A stretch of DNA of 22,591 nucleotides from an uncultured Acetatifactor sp. (GTDB lineage: Bacteria; Bacillota; Clostridia; Lachnospirales; Lachnospiraceae), in assembly GCF_910585425.1 (NCBI RefSeq), contig NZ_CAJUCP010000079.1:1-22591 (forward strand), read 5' to 3'. The notes below the pieces were generated by a model, which saw nothing but the letters and a program-made list of their open reading frames with translations, had not been told where the DNA came from and did not search any database. How positions within the stretch are numbered: position 1 is the first letter of the stretch; each line of letters starts with the position of its first letter. Below are positions 7,177 through 14,135 of this stretch, piece after piece. Position numbers and translations under genes: made by a program.

Positions 7177-8211
7177 GTGAGCAGGAAAAATATGAAAAGA
7201 GCGAGAGGATTGGATGCCTTTCTGAAATGGCTGGCCTGGGGAATGTTCCTGGGGAGCCTGGCAGCCGCAGTAAGCGCCTGCGGGTGGCTGGGCGGGAAAG
7301 CGCCGGCCGAATATGCCGAAGAGCTGATGGAAGATGACATAGAACTGGAGTACCGGGGGGACGACGCCATGGCATTGGTGGAAGAAGTGTCGGATTTGTT
7401 CCAATGCGGGGAGACAGGCTGGCGCCTGGGGCGGGTCATCGCAAGGCAGGAAAGGGATGGCCTGGGAGGAATCGGCTATGGAAGTTTATACCTGTTTTAT
7501 AAACCGGAGGATGGAGCGGAAACCGTTTATCGGAGGATACGGGTATTGAAGAAAGGCGGCAGATGGTATGTGGTGGAAGCGTTCCAGCAGGATATGGCGC
7601 ATGAATATGCCTATATGGATGCATGCATGAGCGGCAGGATGCTGGAGGAGATATGGGAGCTGGCAGAGGGGCAGGCGCGCTCCTGTTTTTCGGAAGGTGA
7701 TGAATGTGAAATGAACTTTACTTCCAATGGATTGCATATCATCATCTTTGAAAAAGAGGGAAACGAGAAGCGCATAACAGAGCAGTATGGATTCTCGATC
7801 AGGGAGACGGAAGCGGGATATCGGTTGGGAGAAACCGCAGAAGATATTCAAATACGTACAGAAACAGAGCCGATTTACAACCACTTCCCGGATCTGCCGG
7901 AGACATCGAAAATGCAATGGTACGGCGAGGCATCGGGAGGGATTGGGCTGAACACGGTCAGGGTTTCTGTTTTTGCTTATTATGACCATGACATAACCGG
8001 TGAGCTGCAGGGGATGAGATTTGTGGACTGCGAAGATGCAGTGGATTTGCGCTTCGTGCCGGAGGGAATAAGCAGGGAGCAGAGGTGGAGGATTGCAGAA
8101 GATGCCCCTTTTGCTTTCCAGGAGGGTGTCAAGGACACGCGGAAAATGAATACGACGGTCTATATAAATGAACAGGGAACGGTTCTCTATCTGGAGGGGA
8201 TTGGGGACTAA
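7177..8211 (+). CDS. Hypothetical lipoprotein
   Basis: A 344-residue protein from the GTG at 7177, or 339 residues from the ATG at 7192; each has an AGGA five to six bases upstream, so the start is undecided. The hydrophobic stretch WLAWGMFLGSLAAAVSAC ends in a lipobox with Cys35 (numbered from the GTG), so it should be a membrane-anchored exported protein. The remainder is acidic and soluble, with YGSLYLFYKPEDGAE and WYVVEAFQQDMAHEYAYMDA, resembling lipoproteins common in Lachnospiraceae with no assigned role. It is unrelated in sequence to the triplicated lipoprotein around it. Its position among them suggests a shared role or a shared insertion hot spot. Confidence 0.75.
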   Translation: MSRKNMKRARGLDAFLKWLAWGMFLGSLAAAVSACGWLGGKAPAEYAEELMEDDIELEYRGDDAMALVEEVSDLFQCGETGWRLGRVIARQERDGLGGIGYGSLYLFYKPEDGAETVYRRIRVLKKGGRWYVVEAFQQDMAHEYAYMDACMSGRMLEEIWELAEGQARSCFSEGDECEMNFTSNGLHIIIFEKEGNEKRITEQYGFSIRETEAGYRLGETAEDIQIRTETEPIYNHFPDLPETSKMQWYGEASGGIGLNTVRVSVFAYYDHDITGELQGMRFVDCEDAVDLRFVPEGISREQRWRIAEDAPFAFQEGVKDTRKMNTTVYINEQGTVLYLEGIGD

Positions 8212-8605
8212 AATCTATTCTGCTATGGAGGGAAAAGGGAGTCAAATGTCAGCCGGAAAGCGGGTGGGAAGCTGTGAAATTTTGTCGGTTCATGTATGAA
8301 CCAGATGGACAAAAGCAGCAAAGAAAATGATTGAAATGGGAAGATAGGATTGCTTATCAGGAGTCGGTTAAAATTGAACGAATTTTCGGCTGCGGCTGTG
8401 GCCTTTATGAAAATCCAGGTTCCGGCCTGCCCAGGGGGATGATACGGACATCCGGCGGAAGAGCCCTCCTGTGATTAGGAATGTATACGGCTGGTGGATT
8501 TGCTCTGCAGTCCATGGGTTGTGTTTTTTCAGACGAAAATCAAGGTTGATGATAGACATCGCGTTTGCTTGAGACAGGCGCAGATTCATTTGGAGGATGG
8601 GAATT
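8212..8605. other. Non-coding stretch with a dispersed short repeat
   Basis: No supported gene. At about 8338-8372 the sequence GGAAGATAGGATTGCTTATC and the following 15 bases recur with a few changes at about 12278-12312, after lipoprotein copy 3. The remaining sequence shows no domain in any frame. Confidence 0.45.
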
Positions 8606-8896
8606 GTGATTACATTTGACGATGTCAAAAAGATAAGCCATAAAATATCTTTGGAAAATGGTATATCGGATAATGATTTAAGCGAAGATGTATCTGAAAT
8701 TGTGTATCGAATAGATGTGTTCGAATGCGATGATGCCCCAATAATTGACCGACATATAGATATCGAATATTCTTTTGGCGACTATTACGAAGTTCATGAA
8801 GAGAACCCTATCTTTCAATTTATTTGTGCATTGTGCAGCCTATCATTAACGCAAGAGGAGGGCGAAATTATCCTTTATCAAAATGATCAGGAATAA
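8606..8896 (+). CDS. Small acidic hypothetical protein, immunity-like
   Basis: A protein of about 96 residues, rich in Asp and Glu (SEDVSEIVYRIDVFECDDAP, EYSFGDYYEVHEENP). I do not recognise the family. Its small size, strong acidity and position between lipoprotein copies resemble immunity proteins that neutralise basic toxins, which is only an inference. I place the start at GTG 8606 because GGAGG (8592-8596) lies nine bases ahead. The ATG at 8597 directly follows that site and would have no room for ribosome binding. It is AT-rich compared with the lipoprotein gene upstream. Confidence 0.6.
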   Translation: MITFDDVKKISHKISLENGISDNDLSEDVSEIVYRIDVFECDDAPIIDRHIDIEYSFGDYYEVHEENPIFQFICALCSLSLTQEEGEIILYQNDQE

Positions 8897-9229
8897 TAGG
8901 AACGCTTTTCCGAAAAGAGAGTTATTATGTGAAAAAATAATTTGTGGAATGCTTTTCTTCCATGATTATCAGAACCAGGTTTCGGCTGCAGCACTTTTAT
9001 GAGGTGAATCGAAATTCATGGCATATCTGGTATTATTGTAAGACATAAAAACAGAGATTAAAGCATGGCACCTTTCAGCAAGTGTGTAGAGAGCCAGTCG
9101 TGACACAGAAAAGCGCAGGGGAGACGGCTCCTATGAAGCGGAATATGACGGCAATGTCGTAAAATGGGATTCCCGGAAAGCAGGGCAGGGCTGAGGGAAA
9201 CGGGAAGTGATGGGGGATAGGGAGAAACA
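8897..9229. other. Shared upstream segment of lipoprotein copy 2
   Basis: From 8952 this is nearly identical to the segment before copy 3. It contains a short conserved frame (about 9100-9195) reading RRGDGSYEAEYDGNVVKW and ending at a stop just before the lipoprotein ribosome site. That frame has no start or ribosome site, so it may be the tail of a lost gene carried along with the duplication. I see no convincing promoter. Confidence 0.5.
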
Positions 9230-10054
9230 ATGAGGGCAAGGAACAAAATCAGAATCTTGGCATGCCTGGTTATTATGATAGGAGCAATCTGTACGATGTC
9301 TGGCTGCGTGAGCCGGAAGGAACAGGACAGGCGGAATGAAGAGCTTGTAGCAGCTTATCCGGAAGAGGTAAAGGCTTACCTGGAAGAAAAATATGGGCGT
9401 GAATTCTGTGTGAATCCAAAGCGCAGGGGAGGGGGCGGAAGCCCGATCCCTTTTGCCTCGGAAGACTATATTACCTATAAATATGTTGCATATGAAAATG
9501 AAGAAGATGGCTATGCCTTTTGGACAGAAGTGTATCCGATATCATTAGAGGATAAAAGAATAGCAGAGATTAAGGAGAATTACTGCTGGAAATTTGTCAG
9601 CAGTAAAATAAAAAAAGAATTTAGCGCAAAGTGGAGGGAGTTTACAGAGGAAGATGCCAAAATTATTGTAGATACATATTCATATATCAGGTTTGGGGAA
9701 GAAATTGATGCAAGTAGCGAGATTAAAGATGCAATAGAAAGTATAACACGATATACGGAGCTTCGTATTTTTATCATGTGCCCACCGGAATCAGGATTGA
9801 GCGAAGATGAGCTGTACAATAAAGTGAAGGTAATCGCAAATGATTTTTATGCGGACTATATTCAGGAAAGTCCCCACCAACTTTGGGTTGGGGTATACGA
9901 AACATATACAAAAGAAGATTTCCTGAAAATAGAGCCTGAAAAAACAGAGCAGTATTTTTGGAAAGTGAAAGAATCGACATATGAAGATAATTCAAGTTTT
10001 CCCGTAAAATATAAGCTTAAGGTATATGTAGAAGTTAACAATAAAAGAAAGTGA
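8952..10054 (+). repeat. Lipoprotein repeat unit, copy 2
   Basis: About 1.1 kb that matches 11083-12184. It begins at CTTTTCTTCCATGATTATC, includes about 280 bases of upstream sequence, and ends with the lipoprotein stop codon. Copy 1 shares only the part from 9187 onward (5983-6851). Confidence 0.85.
9230..10054 (+). CDS. Lipoprotein copy 2, intact (five-G tract)
   Basis: The only uninterrupted copy of the triplicated lipoprotein, 274 residues. The ATG follows GGGAG. Residues 1-26 are a lipoprotein signal ending MSGC. The mature part starts with a charged helix (KEQDRRNEELVAAYPEEVKA), followed by a Gly-rich turn encoded by the tract of five G at 9431-9435. The body contains YENEEDGYAFWTEV, CPPESGLSEDELYNKVKVIANDFY and WVGVYETYTKEDFLKIEPEK. 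I do not recognise a domain. The C-terminal two thirds differ from copies 1 and 3 much more than the first third does. Given the neighbours (immunity-like and ankyrin genes), a lipoprotein immunity role is possible, but nothing in the sequence proves it. Confidence 0.8.
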   Translation: MRARNKIRILACLVIMIGAICTMSGCVSRKEQDRRNEELVAAYPEEVKAYLEEKYGREFCVNPKRRGGGGSPIPFASEDYITYKYVAYENEEDGYAFWTEVYPISLEDKRIAEIKENYCWKFVSSKIKKEFSAKWREFTEEDAKIIVDTYSYIRFGEEIDASSEIKDAIESITRYTELRIFIMCPPESGLSEDELYNKVKVIANDFYADYIQESPHQLWVGVYETYTKEDFLKIEPEKTEQYFWKVKESTYEDNSSFPVKYKLKVYVEVNNKRK

Positions 10055-10058
10055 TCGC

Positions 10059-10231
10059 ATGGAGGAAATTTTGACTTTTGCGAATGACTATGGGGCGAAT
10101 CAGATTTGCATGGATTTAGACAATGATAAAGTCTATATGTGTATATGGATATTGGGGAAATACAAAAGAAATCAGGGTATACTAAACAAGCGGTTGGGGA
10201 TATAATTGAAAATATTTTGATTGTATGGTAG
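10059..10231 (+). pseudogene. SMI1/KNR4 (SUKH)-like remnant with frameshift
   Basis: Directly after the lipoprotein stop, a frame starting at ATG 10059 reads ILTFANDYGANQICMDLDND-KVY. This resembles the C-terminal part of SMI1/KNR4-type (SUKH) immunity proteins, which commonly carry F-A-x-D/N-x-G-G-N-x-x-C-F-D. After KVY the frame turns to nonsense. Removing one TA from the TATA run near 10131-10134 restores VYMDIGEIQKKSGYTKQ and a stop at 10229-10231. The N-terminal half of the family is missing. I read it as a truncated and frameshifted immunity gene. Confidence 0.55.
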
Positions 10232-10274
10232 TATGGAGATACAAAAACGGAGAGGAAAGGCACAGGCGGAGTTG

Positions 10275-10316
10275 TAGAGCCAGGAATCTAAAAGACAGGT
10301 TCGCGGCTCTATTTTT
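10275..10316 (+). terminator. Possible Rho-independent terminator
   Basis: TAGAGCC at 10275-10281 pairs with GGCTCTA at 10305-10311, and TTTTT follows. The 23-base loop is large, so efficiency is uncertain. It would close the transcript of lipoprotein copy 2 ahead of the ankyrin gene. Confidence 0.4.
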
Positions 10317-10391
10317 GCCTGGTATGCCGGGGAACGCCCGCGGGCAGGGATGGTAGAAAAGGGAAGAGAGACGGAAAGGTGGATTTTAACT

Positions 10392-11096
10392 ATGACTAAG
10401 TTATTCAAGGCTATTAGGCAGAATGATATAGAAACTGTGAAGAAAGTCTTACACAAGTACCCGGAAAAGGTAAATTGTATGGCAACACCGCCCCCTAAAA
10501 AGGACGAAGGACAGTCGCCGCTCCAAGTGGCTATTAAAGTTGGGAACATAGAAATAGCACATTATTTAATTGATCAAGGAGCAGATGTCAATCATATGGA
10601 GCCCTATAATGGATTGCCACCGACCAGATGTTACAGATGTCCCCTTCTGTTTGATGCGATAATGGCTGTGCTTGCTGATTGGAAAAATCGAAAAGAAGAG
10701 CAATTGGGATTAATGTCACGTTTGCTTGAGGCAGGTGCAGATCCCAATAAAACAGATAACAGAGGCTCCACTTCGTGGGATTTTGCAATCAACCATTATT
10801 GTGATAAATTAATTTGGGTGAAAGATGTTACAGATATCCGGAATGTTGAAAAAGAGTTATTAGATATTCTGTTCAAATATGACGCAGATATTTTGAATAT
10901 TGACAGAATTAACGAGGATTTAAAGTTTTTTACGAATTATTCTTTGGTTTTGAATAACCTTATACTGAATCGTGATGATTTGTATGGTGTCAGCCCGGAG
11001 ATAGAGGATCAGTGGACAGATAGGTGGCTTCGTATAATACCAATGCTCAAACCTTATTATATGAAAAACAATCCGAATTATCCTTTTCTTCCATGA
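10392..11096 (+). CDS. Ankyrin-repeat protein
   Basis: A soluble protein of about 234 residues with ankyrin repeats. TKLFKAIRQNDIETVKKVLHK forms the first repeat, GQSPLQVAIKVGNIEIAHYLIDQGADVN a canonical one, and LMSRLLEAGADPNKTDNRGSTSWDFAI another. The C-terminal third is helical and less repeat-like. Ankyrin proteins bind partner proteins; in bacteria such stand-alone forms often accompany polymorphic toxin systems as immunity proteins, which suits the neighbours here. I chose ATG 10392, nine bases after AAAGGTGG (10375-10382), over the upstream in-frame ATG 10350. The last codons lie in the beginning of repeat copy 3, so the gene's end may have been set by that recombination. Confidence 0.8.
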   Translation: MTKLFKAIRQNDIETVKKVLHKYPEKVNCMATPPPKKDEGQSPLQVAIKVGNIEIAHYLIDQGADVNHMEPYNGLPPTRCYRCPLLFDAIMAVLADWKNRKEEQLGLMSRLLEAGADPNKTDNRGSTSWDFAINHYCDKLIWVKDVTDIRNVEKELLDILFKYDADILNIDRINEDLKFFTNYSLVLNNLILNRDDLYGVSPEIEDQWTDRWLRIIPMLKPYYMKNNPNYPFLP

Positions 11097-12184
11097 TTAT
11101 CAGAACCAGGTTTCGGCTGCAGCGCTTTTATGAGGTTTCGAAATTCATGGCATATCTGGTATTATTGCAAGGCGTATAAACAGAGATTAAAGTATGGCAC
11201 CTTTCAGCAAGTGCGTAGAGAGCCAGTCGTGACACAGAAAAGCGCAGGGGAGACGGCTCCTATGAAGCGGAATATGACGGCAATGTCGTAAAATGGGATT
11301 CCCGGAAAGCAGGGCAGGGCTGAGGGAAACGGGAAGTGATGGGGGATAGGGAGAAACAATGAGGGCAAGGAACAAAATCAGAATCTTGGCATGCCTGGTT
11401 ATTATGATAGGAGCAATCTGTACGATGTCTGGCTGCGTGAGCCGGAAGGAACAGGACAGGCGGAATGAAGAGCTTGTAGCAGCTTATCCGGAAGAGGTGA
11501 AGGCTTACCTGGAAGAAAAGTATGGGCGTGAATTCTGCGTGAATCCAAAGCGCAGGGGAGGGGGGCGGAAGCCCGATCCCTTTTGCCTCGGAGGACTATA
11601 TTACCTATAAATATGTGGCATATGAAAATGAGGAAGATGGTTATGCCTTTTGGACAGAAGTATATCCGGTGTCATTAGAGGATAAAAGAATAGCAGAGAT
11701 TAAGGATAATTACTGCTGGAAATTTGTCAGCAGTAAAATAAAAGAAGAGATTGGCGCAAAGTGGAGAGAGGTTACGGGAGAAGACACAAAGATTGTTATA
11801 TATACACGTTCAGATATTAGGTTTGGAGAAGACATAAATGCAGATAGTGAGATTAAGGATGCAATAGAGAGCATAACGTTACCTCCAGGCTTTAGTATTT
11901 ATATCATCTGTCCACCGGAATTAGGATTGAGCGAAAATGAACTGTACAATAAAGTGGAGGTAATCGCAAATGATTTTTATGCGGACTATGTTCAGGAAAG
12001 TGAGTACCGACTTGAGGTTGGAGTATACGAAACATATACAAAAGAAGATTTCCAGAAAATAGAACCTGAAAAAACAGAGCGATATAGTTGGGAAATTGAA
12101 GAATCAACGTATGGAAGTAACAAATGGTTTCCTGTAGAATTAAAGACTAGAGCATATGTAGAGGTTGACAATGGAGGAAGGTGA
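11083..12184 (+). repeat. Lipoprotein repeat unit, copy 3
   Basis: A second copy of the 1.1-kb unit at 8952-10054, including the upstream segment with the short frame RRGDGSYEAEYDGNVVKW. It overlaps the last few codons of the ankyrin gene. Confidence 0.85.
11359..12184 (+). pseudogene. Lipoprotein copy 3, frame broken at a six-G tract
   Basis: The third lipoprotein copy, with the same start and signal sequence as the others. The G tract at 11560-11565 has six G, as in copy 1, and the frame stops at 11608-11610. The remaining coding sequence (from about 11600 to 12184) is open in the next frame and undamaged. The first part, to about position 11770, is almost identical to copy 1. The later part is distinct: ITLPPGFSIYIICPPELGLSE and SYGSN-type changes appear in the same positions as different residues in copies 1 and 2. 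Either this is a switched-off contingency copy or it inherited the defect from the same parent as copy 1. The function is unknown. Confidence 0.8.
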
Positions 12185-12501
12185 TTGTGTGGAGGAAATA
12201 TCAGAACTAGATGCCGCAAAACCAGACAGTATAAGCGAAATAGAACGGGAAAGTATTAAGCACTGTAGTCGTGTCCGGAAGATAAGATTGCTTATCAGAA
12301 GCCAGTCATAAAATAGATAGAGAAGAGATTGATTTGAGAAAAGCTAGGCGATTAGATGCTTCATATAGCAATGATAAATATACTCCCATGTCAGAATTGT
12401 GTATCCGGTAAACAGAAGCGTATATATGGTATTACGGGCATCAGGCAAATATTTATGCTCAAATATCATAACCGCAATTTTAAGAAGGAGGATTCCATAA
12501 A
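12185..12501. other. Non-coding stretch after lipoprotein copy 3
   Basis: A short frame from GTG 12189 to 12311 (VEEISELDAAKPDSISEI) follows the lipoprotein but has no clear ribosome site or known motif. The sequence at 12278-12312 repeats 8338-8372. TTGATT with TTAGAT 17 bases later (near 12329-12357) is a weak promoter candidate for the phosphatase gene. Confidence 0.4.
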
Positions 12502-13062
12502 ATGGCATTATTCTACCTTGTCAGACATGGAGAAGCAAATTACGATAATATGCTTGAAAATGGATTTTGGGGATTTGGCAGGGATTTTGCTCCTTTATCC
12601 GAAAAAGGAAGACAACAGGCAGAAATAACGGCAAAAGATGCTCGTCTTAAACAGGCAGAACTTATTGTGTCTTCTCCCTACACAAGAGCATTGCAGACAG
12701 CTCAGATTATTTCAAGGGAAACAGGAATACGAGTCGAAGTTGATATCGATTTGCATGAATGGATACCTGATGAGGACAATCAGTATGAAACATCGGAAGA
12801 TAGCTTTGCATTTGCCAGAGAATTTACTGAATTTAACGGTGAATACCCGCCAGGGAAAAAATGCAGATGGGAATCGCTTAGCCATATGCGAAAAAGAATG
12901 ATACGCGTGGCAGATAAATATTCAGACTATGATAAGGTCATTTTTGTTGGACATGGGATGGTTTTCAGGTGCCTGACTTATATTGAAAAAATGAGTCCTG
13001 GTGAAATAATGGAGTGTACCTATCACAAAGGACAGGCGGCGTGTGAATATTCATTTACATAG
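12502..13062 (+). CDS. Histidine phosphatase family protein
   Basis: A 186-residue phosphoglycerate-mutase-like phosphatase. FYLVRHGEANYD carries the RHG signature with the phospho-accepting His9. LSEKGRQQAEITA and VSSPYTRALQTAQII follow in the family order with the second conserved Arg, and VIFVGHGMVFRCL supplies the second catalytic His (151). Enzymes of this branch dephosphorylate small metabolites or proteins; the substrate cannot be inferred. AAGGAGG (12485-12491) precedes the ATG by ten bases. It is AT-rich, like the acetyltransferase further on, and appears complete. Confidence 0.9.
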   Translation: MALFYLVRHGEANYDNMLENGFWGFGRDFAPLSEKGRQQAEITAKDARLKQAELIVSSPYTRALQTAQIISRETGIRVEVDIDLHEWIPDEDNQYETSEDSFAFAREFTEFNGEYPPGKKCRWESLSHMRKRMIRVADKYSDYDKVIFVGHGMVFRCLTYIEKMSPGEIMECTYHKGQAACEYSFT

Positions 13063-13459
13063 AGATTTAACGAGGATGCGGAACGGAAAGGTAGGGGAAA
13101 TCAGAATATTCCTTGCGCTGGAATACCCGGAGCTGGAGAAGATTGTCTCCCTGCTGAAAGAGGAGCCCTATCAAAAAGGCAGCAATCTTTTTTTCCAGGA
13201 TATCGGTCTGTTTTGCGGGGAAAAAGTATACCGCAGCTTCTGTTTTTCTGTTGAAAGCGACATGGAATATGTGGGCATGATGGCAGGCTGCCCCTTTTAT
13301 GCTCAGACAGGGAGCAAAAGGATTCCTTTTATTCCCGCGAGCAATGAGCCAAGCGGCCGTGCTTGCACGGCCAGTTGGCGAATGCCGCGAGGGTCAAATA
13401 CCCCGCTGCTCTGCAGCGTTGCAAGCTTGATACCCCGTTGCTTGCAGCGGGGTATTTGA
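13043..13459 (+). pseudogene. Unknown gene truncated by a hairpin repeat
   Basis: The frame is open from a GTG at 13043, overlapping the phosphatase end, with an internal ATG at 13076. Neither has a strong ribosome site. The first part (EIRIFLALEYPELEKIVSLL, FFQDIGLFCGEKVYRSF, EYVGMMAGCPFYAQTG) looks like real protein, but I do not recognise it. From about 13348 the frame enters the hairpin element and the translation becomes composition-driven (SGRACTASWRMPRGS). The element apparently interrupted the 3' end of this gene and now supplies its stop at 13457-13459. Confidence 0.45.
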
Positions 13460-13460
13460 T
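13348..13460. repeat. Hairpin-rich element, MITE-like
   Basis: Two strong stems lie in 113 bases. GGCCGTGC (13355-13362) pairs with GCACGGCC (13365-13372) around TT, and outer arms GCCAA/TTGGC extend it. TCAAATACCCCGCTGC (13394-13409) pairs exactly with its complement at 13444-13459, with a 34-base loop that contains a second ATACCCCG. It encodes nothing. It looks like a dispersed non-autonomous element or a strong structured terminator between the truncated gene and the acetyltransferase. Confidence 0.65.
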
Positions 13461-13508
13461 TTAGGTTTTATAATTATACATAAATCGGTATTTTTAATGA
13501 GGTAAATT

Positions 13509-14060
13509 ATGGTAATTGACAATAAAAAAATTACAATAAGAACAGAAAATCAATCTGAATATGAAGAAGTGAATGAAATTATTTATGAGGCTTTTGCCGA
13601 ACAGCACGGGATAGAAACTGGTAAATTTATGATGGAGCATTTTAAGAAAGAAAGGCAGAAAGAAACTTTTGTTCCCGAACTCTCTCTTGTTGCTGTATTA
13701 GATGATGGAACAATCATTGGGGAAGTAGCGCTCCATGAAACAGACATTATTACAGAAACTGGCAAAAACACACAATTAGTTCTATCACAATGTGCCGTTT
13801 TACCCAAATATAGAATGCGGGGAATTATGAGAATGCTTGTCGAATATGCTTTAGATAAAGCCAAAAAAATGGGTTACGGAGCAGTGTTTCTGGGCGGAAA
13901 CCCTAAACTTTATGCACGATATGGATTTGAACCGTCCAGTAAATATGAGATTTACCATGAAAACAGAAAAAAGTGGGGAGATGAAGGATTTATGGTTTGC
14001 ATATTAAAATCTGGTACGCTTGATGGTGTAACAGGCACAACCTCGTACTATGGCGGATAA
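13509..14060 (+). CDS. GNAT family N-acetyltransferase
   Basis: A 183-residue acetyltransferase. The acetyl-CoA binding motif is CAVLPKYRMRGIMRMLVEYAL (residues about 95-115), of the R-x-x-G-x type. LGGNPKLYARYGFEP follows at 128-142, typical of the YhbS-like branch, where a late Tyr and Phe line the acceptor site. Such enzymes acetylate amines on small molecules or proteins; the substrate is unknown. The ATG follows GAGGT by about five bases. It is clearly AT-rich beside the GC-rich fusion gene that begins 75 bases later, so it probably has a different origin and is not part of that cluster. Confidence 0.88.
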   Translation: MVIDNKKITIRTENQSEYEEVNEIIYEAFAEQHGIETGKFMMEHFKKERQKETFVPELSLVAVLDDGTIIGEVALHETDIITETGKNTQLVLSQCAVLPKYRMRGIMRMLVEYALDKAKKMGYGAVFLGGNPKLYARYGFEPSSKYEIYHENRKKWGDEGFMVCILKSGTLDGVTGTTSYYGG

Positions 14061-14135
14061 GTTCCGATTTATGCATGGGAAGTACAAGCCCCAAAGAAAT
14101 CCGAACGAAAAAAGGACAACAAGGAGGACAAAAGC

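Noticed and set aside
6944..7180. A 78-codon plus-strand gene before the second lipoprotein
   Set aside because: No ribosome site and no recognisable motif; it contains a fragment of repeat debris and runs into the next start.
12189..12311. A 40-codon gene after lipoprotein copy 3
   Set aside because: It starts just beyond the lipoprotein stop, but without a proper ribosome site. It ends within the dispersed repeat, so the open frame is probably chance.
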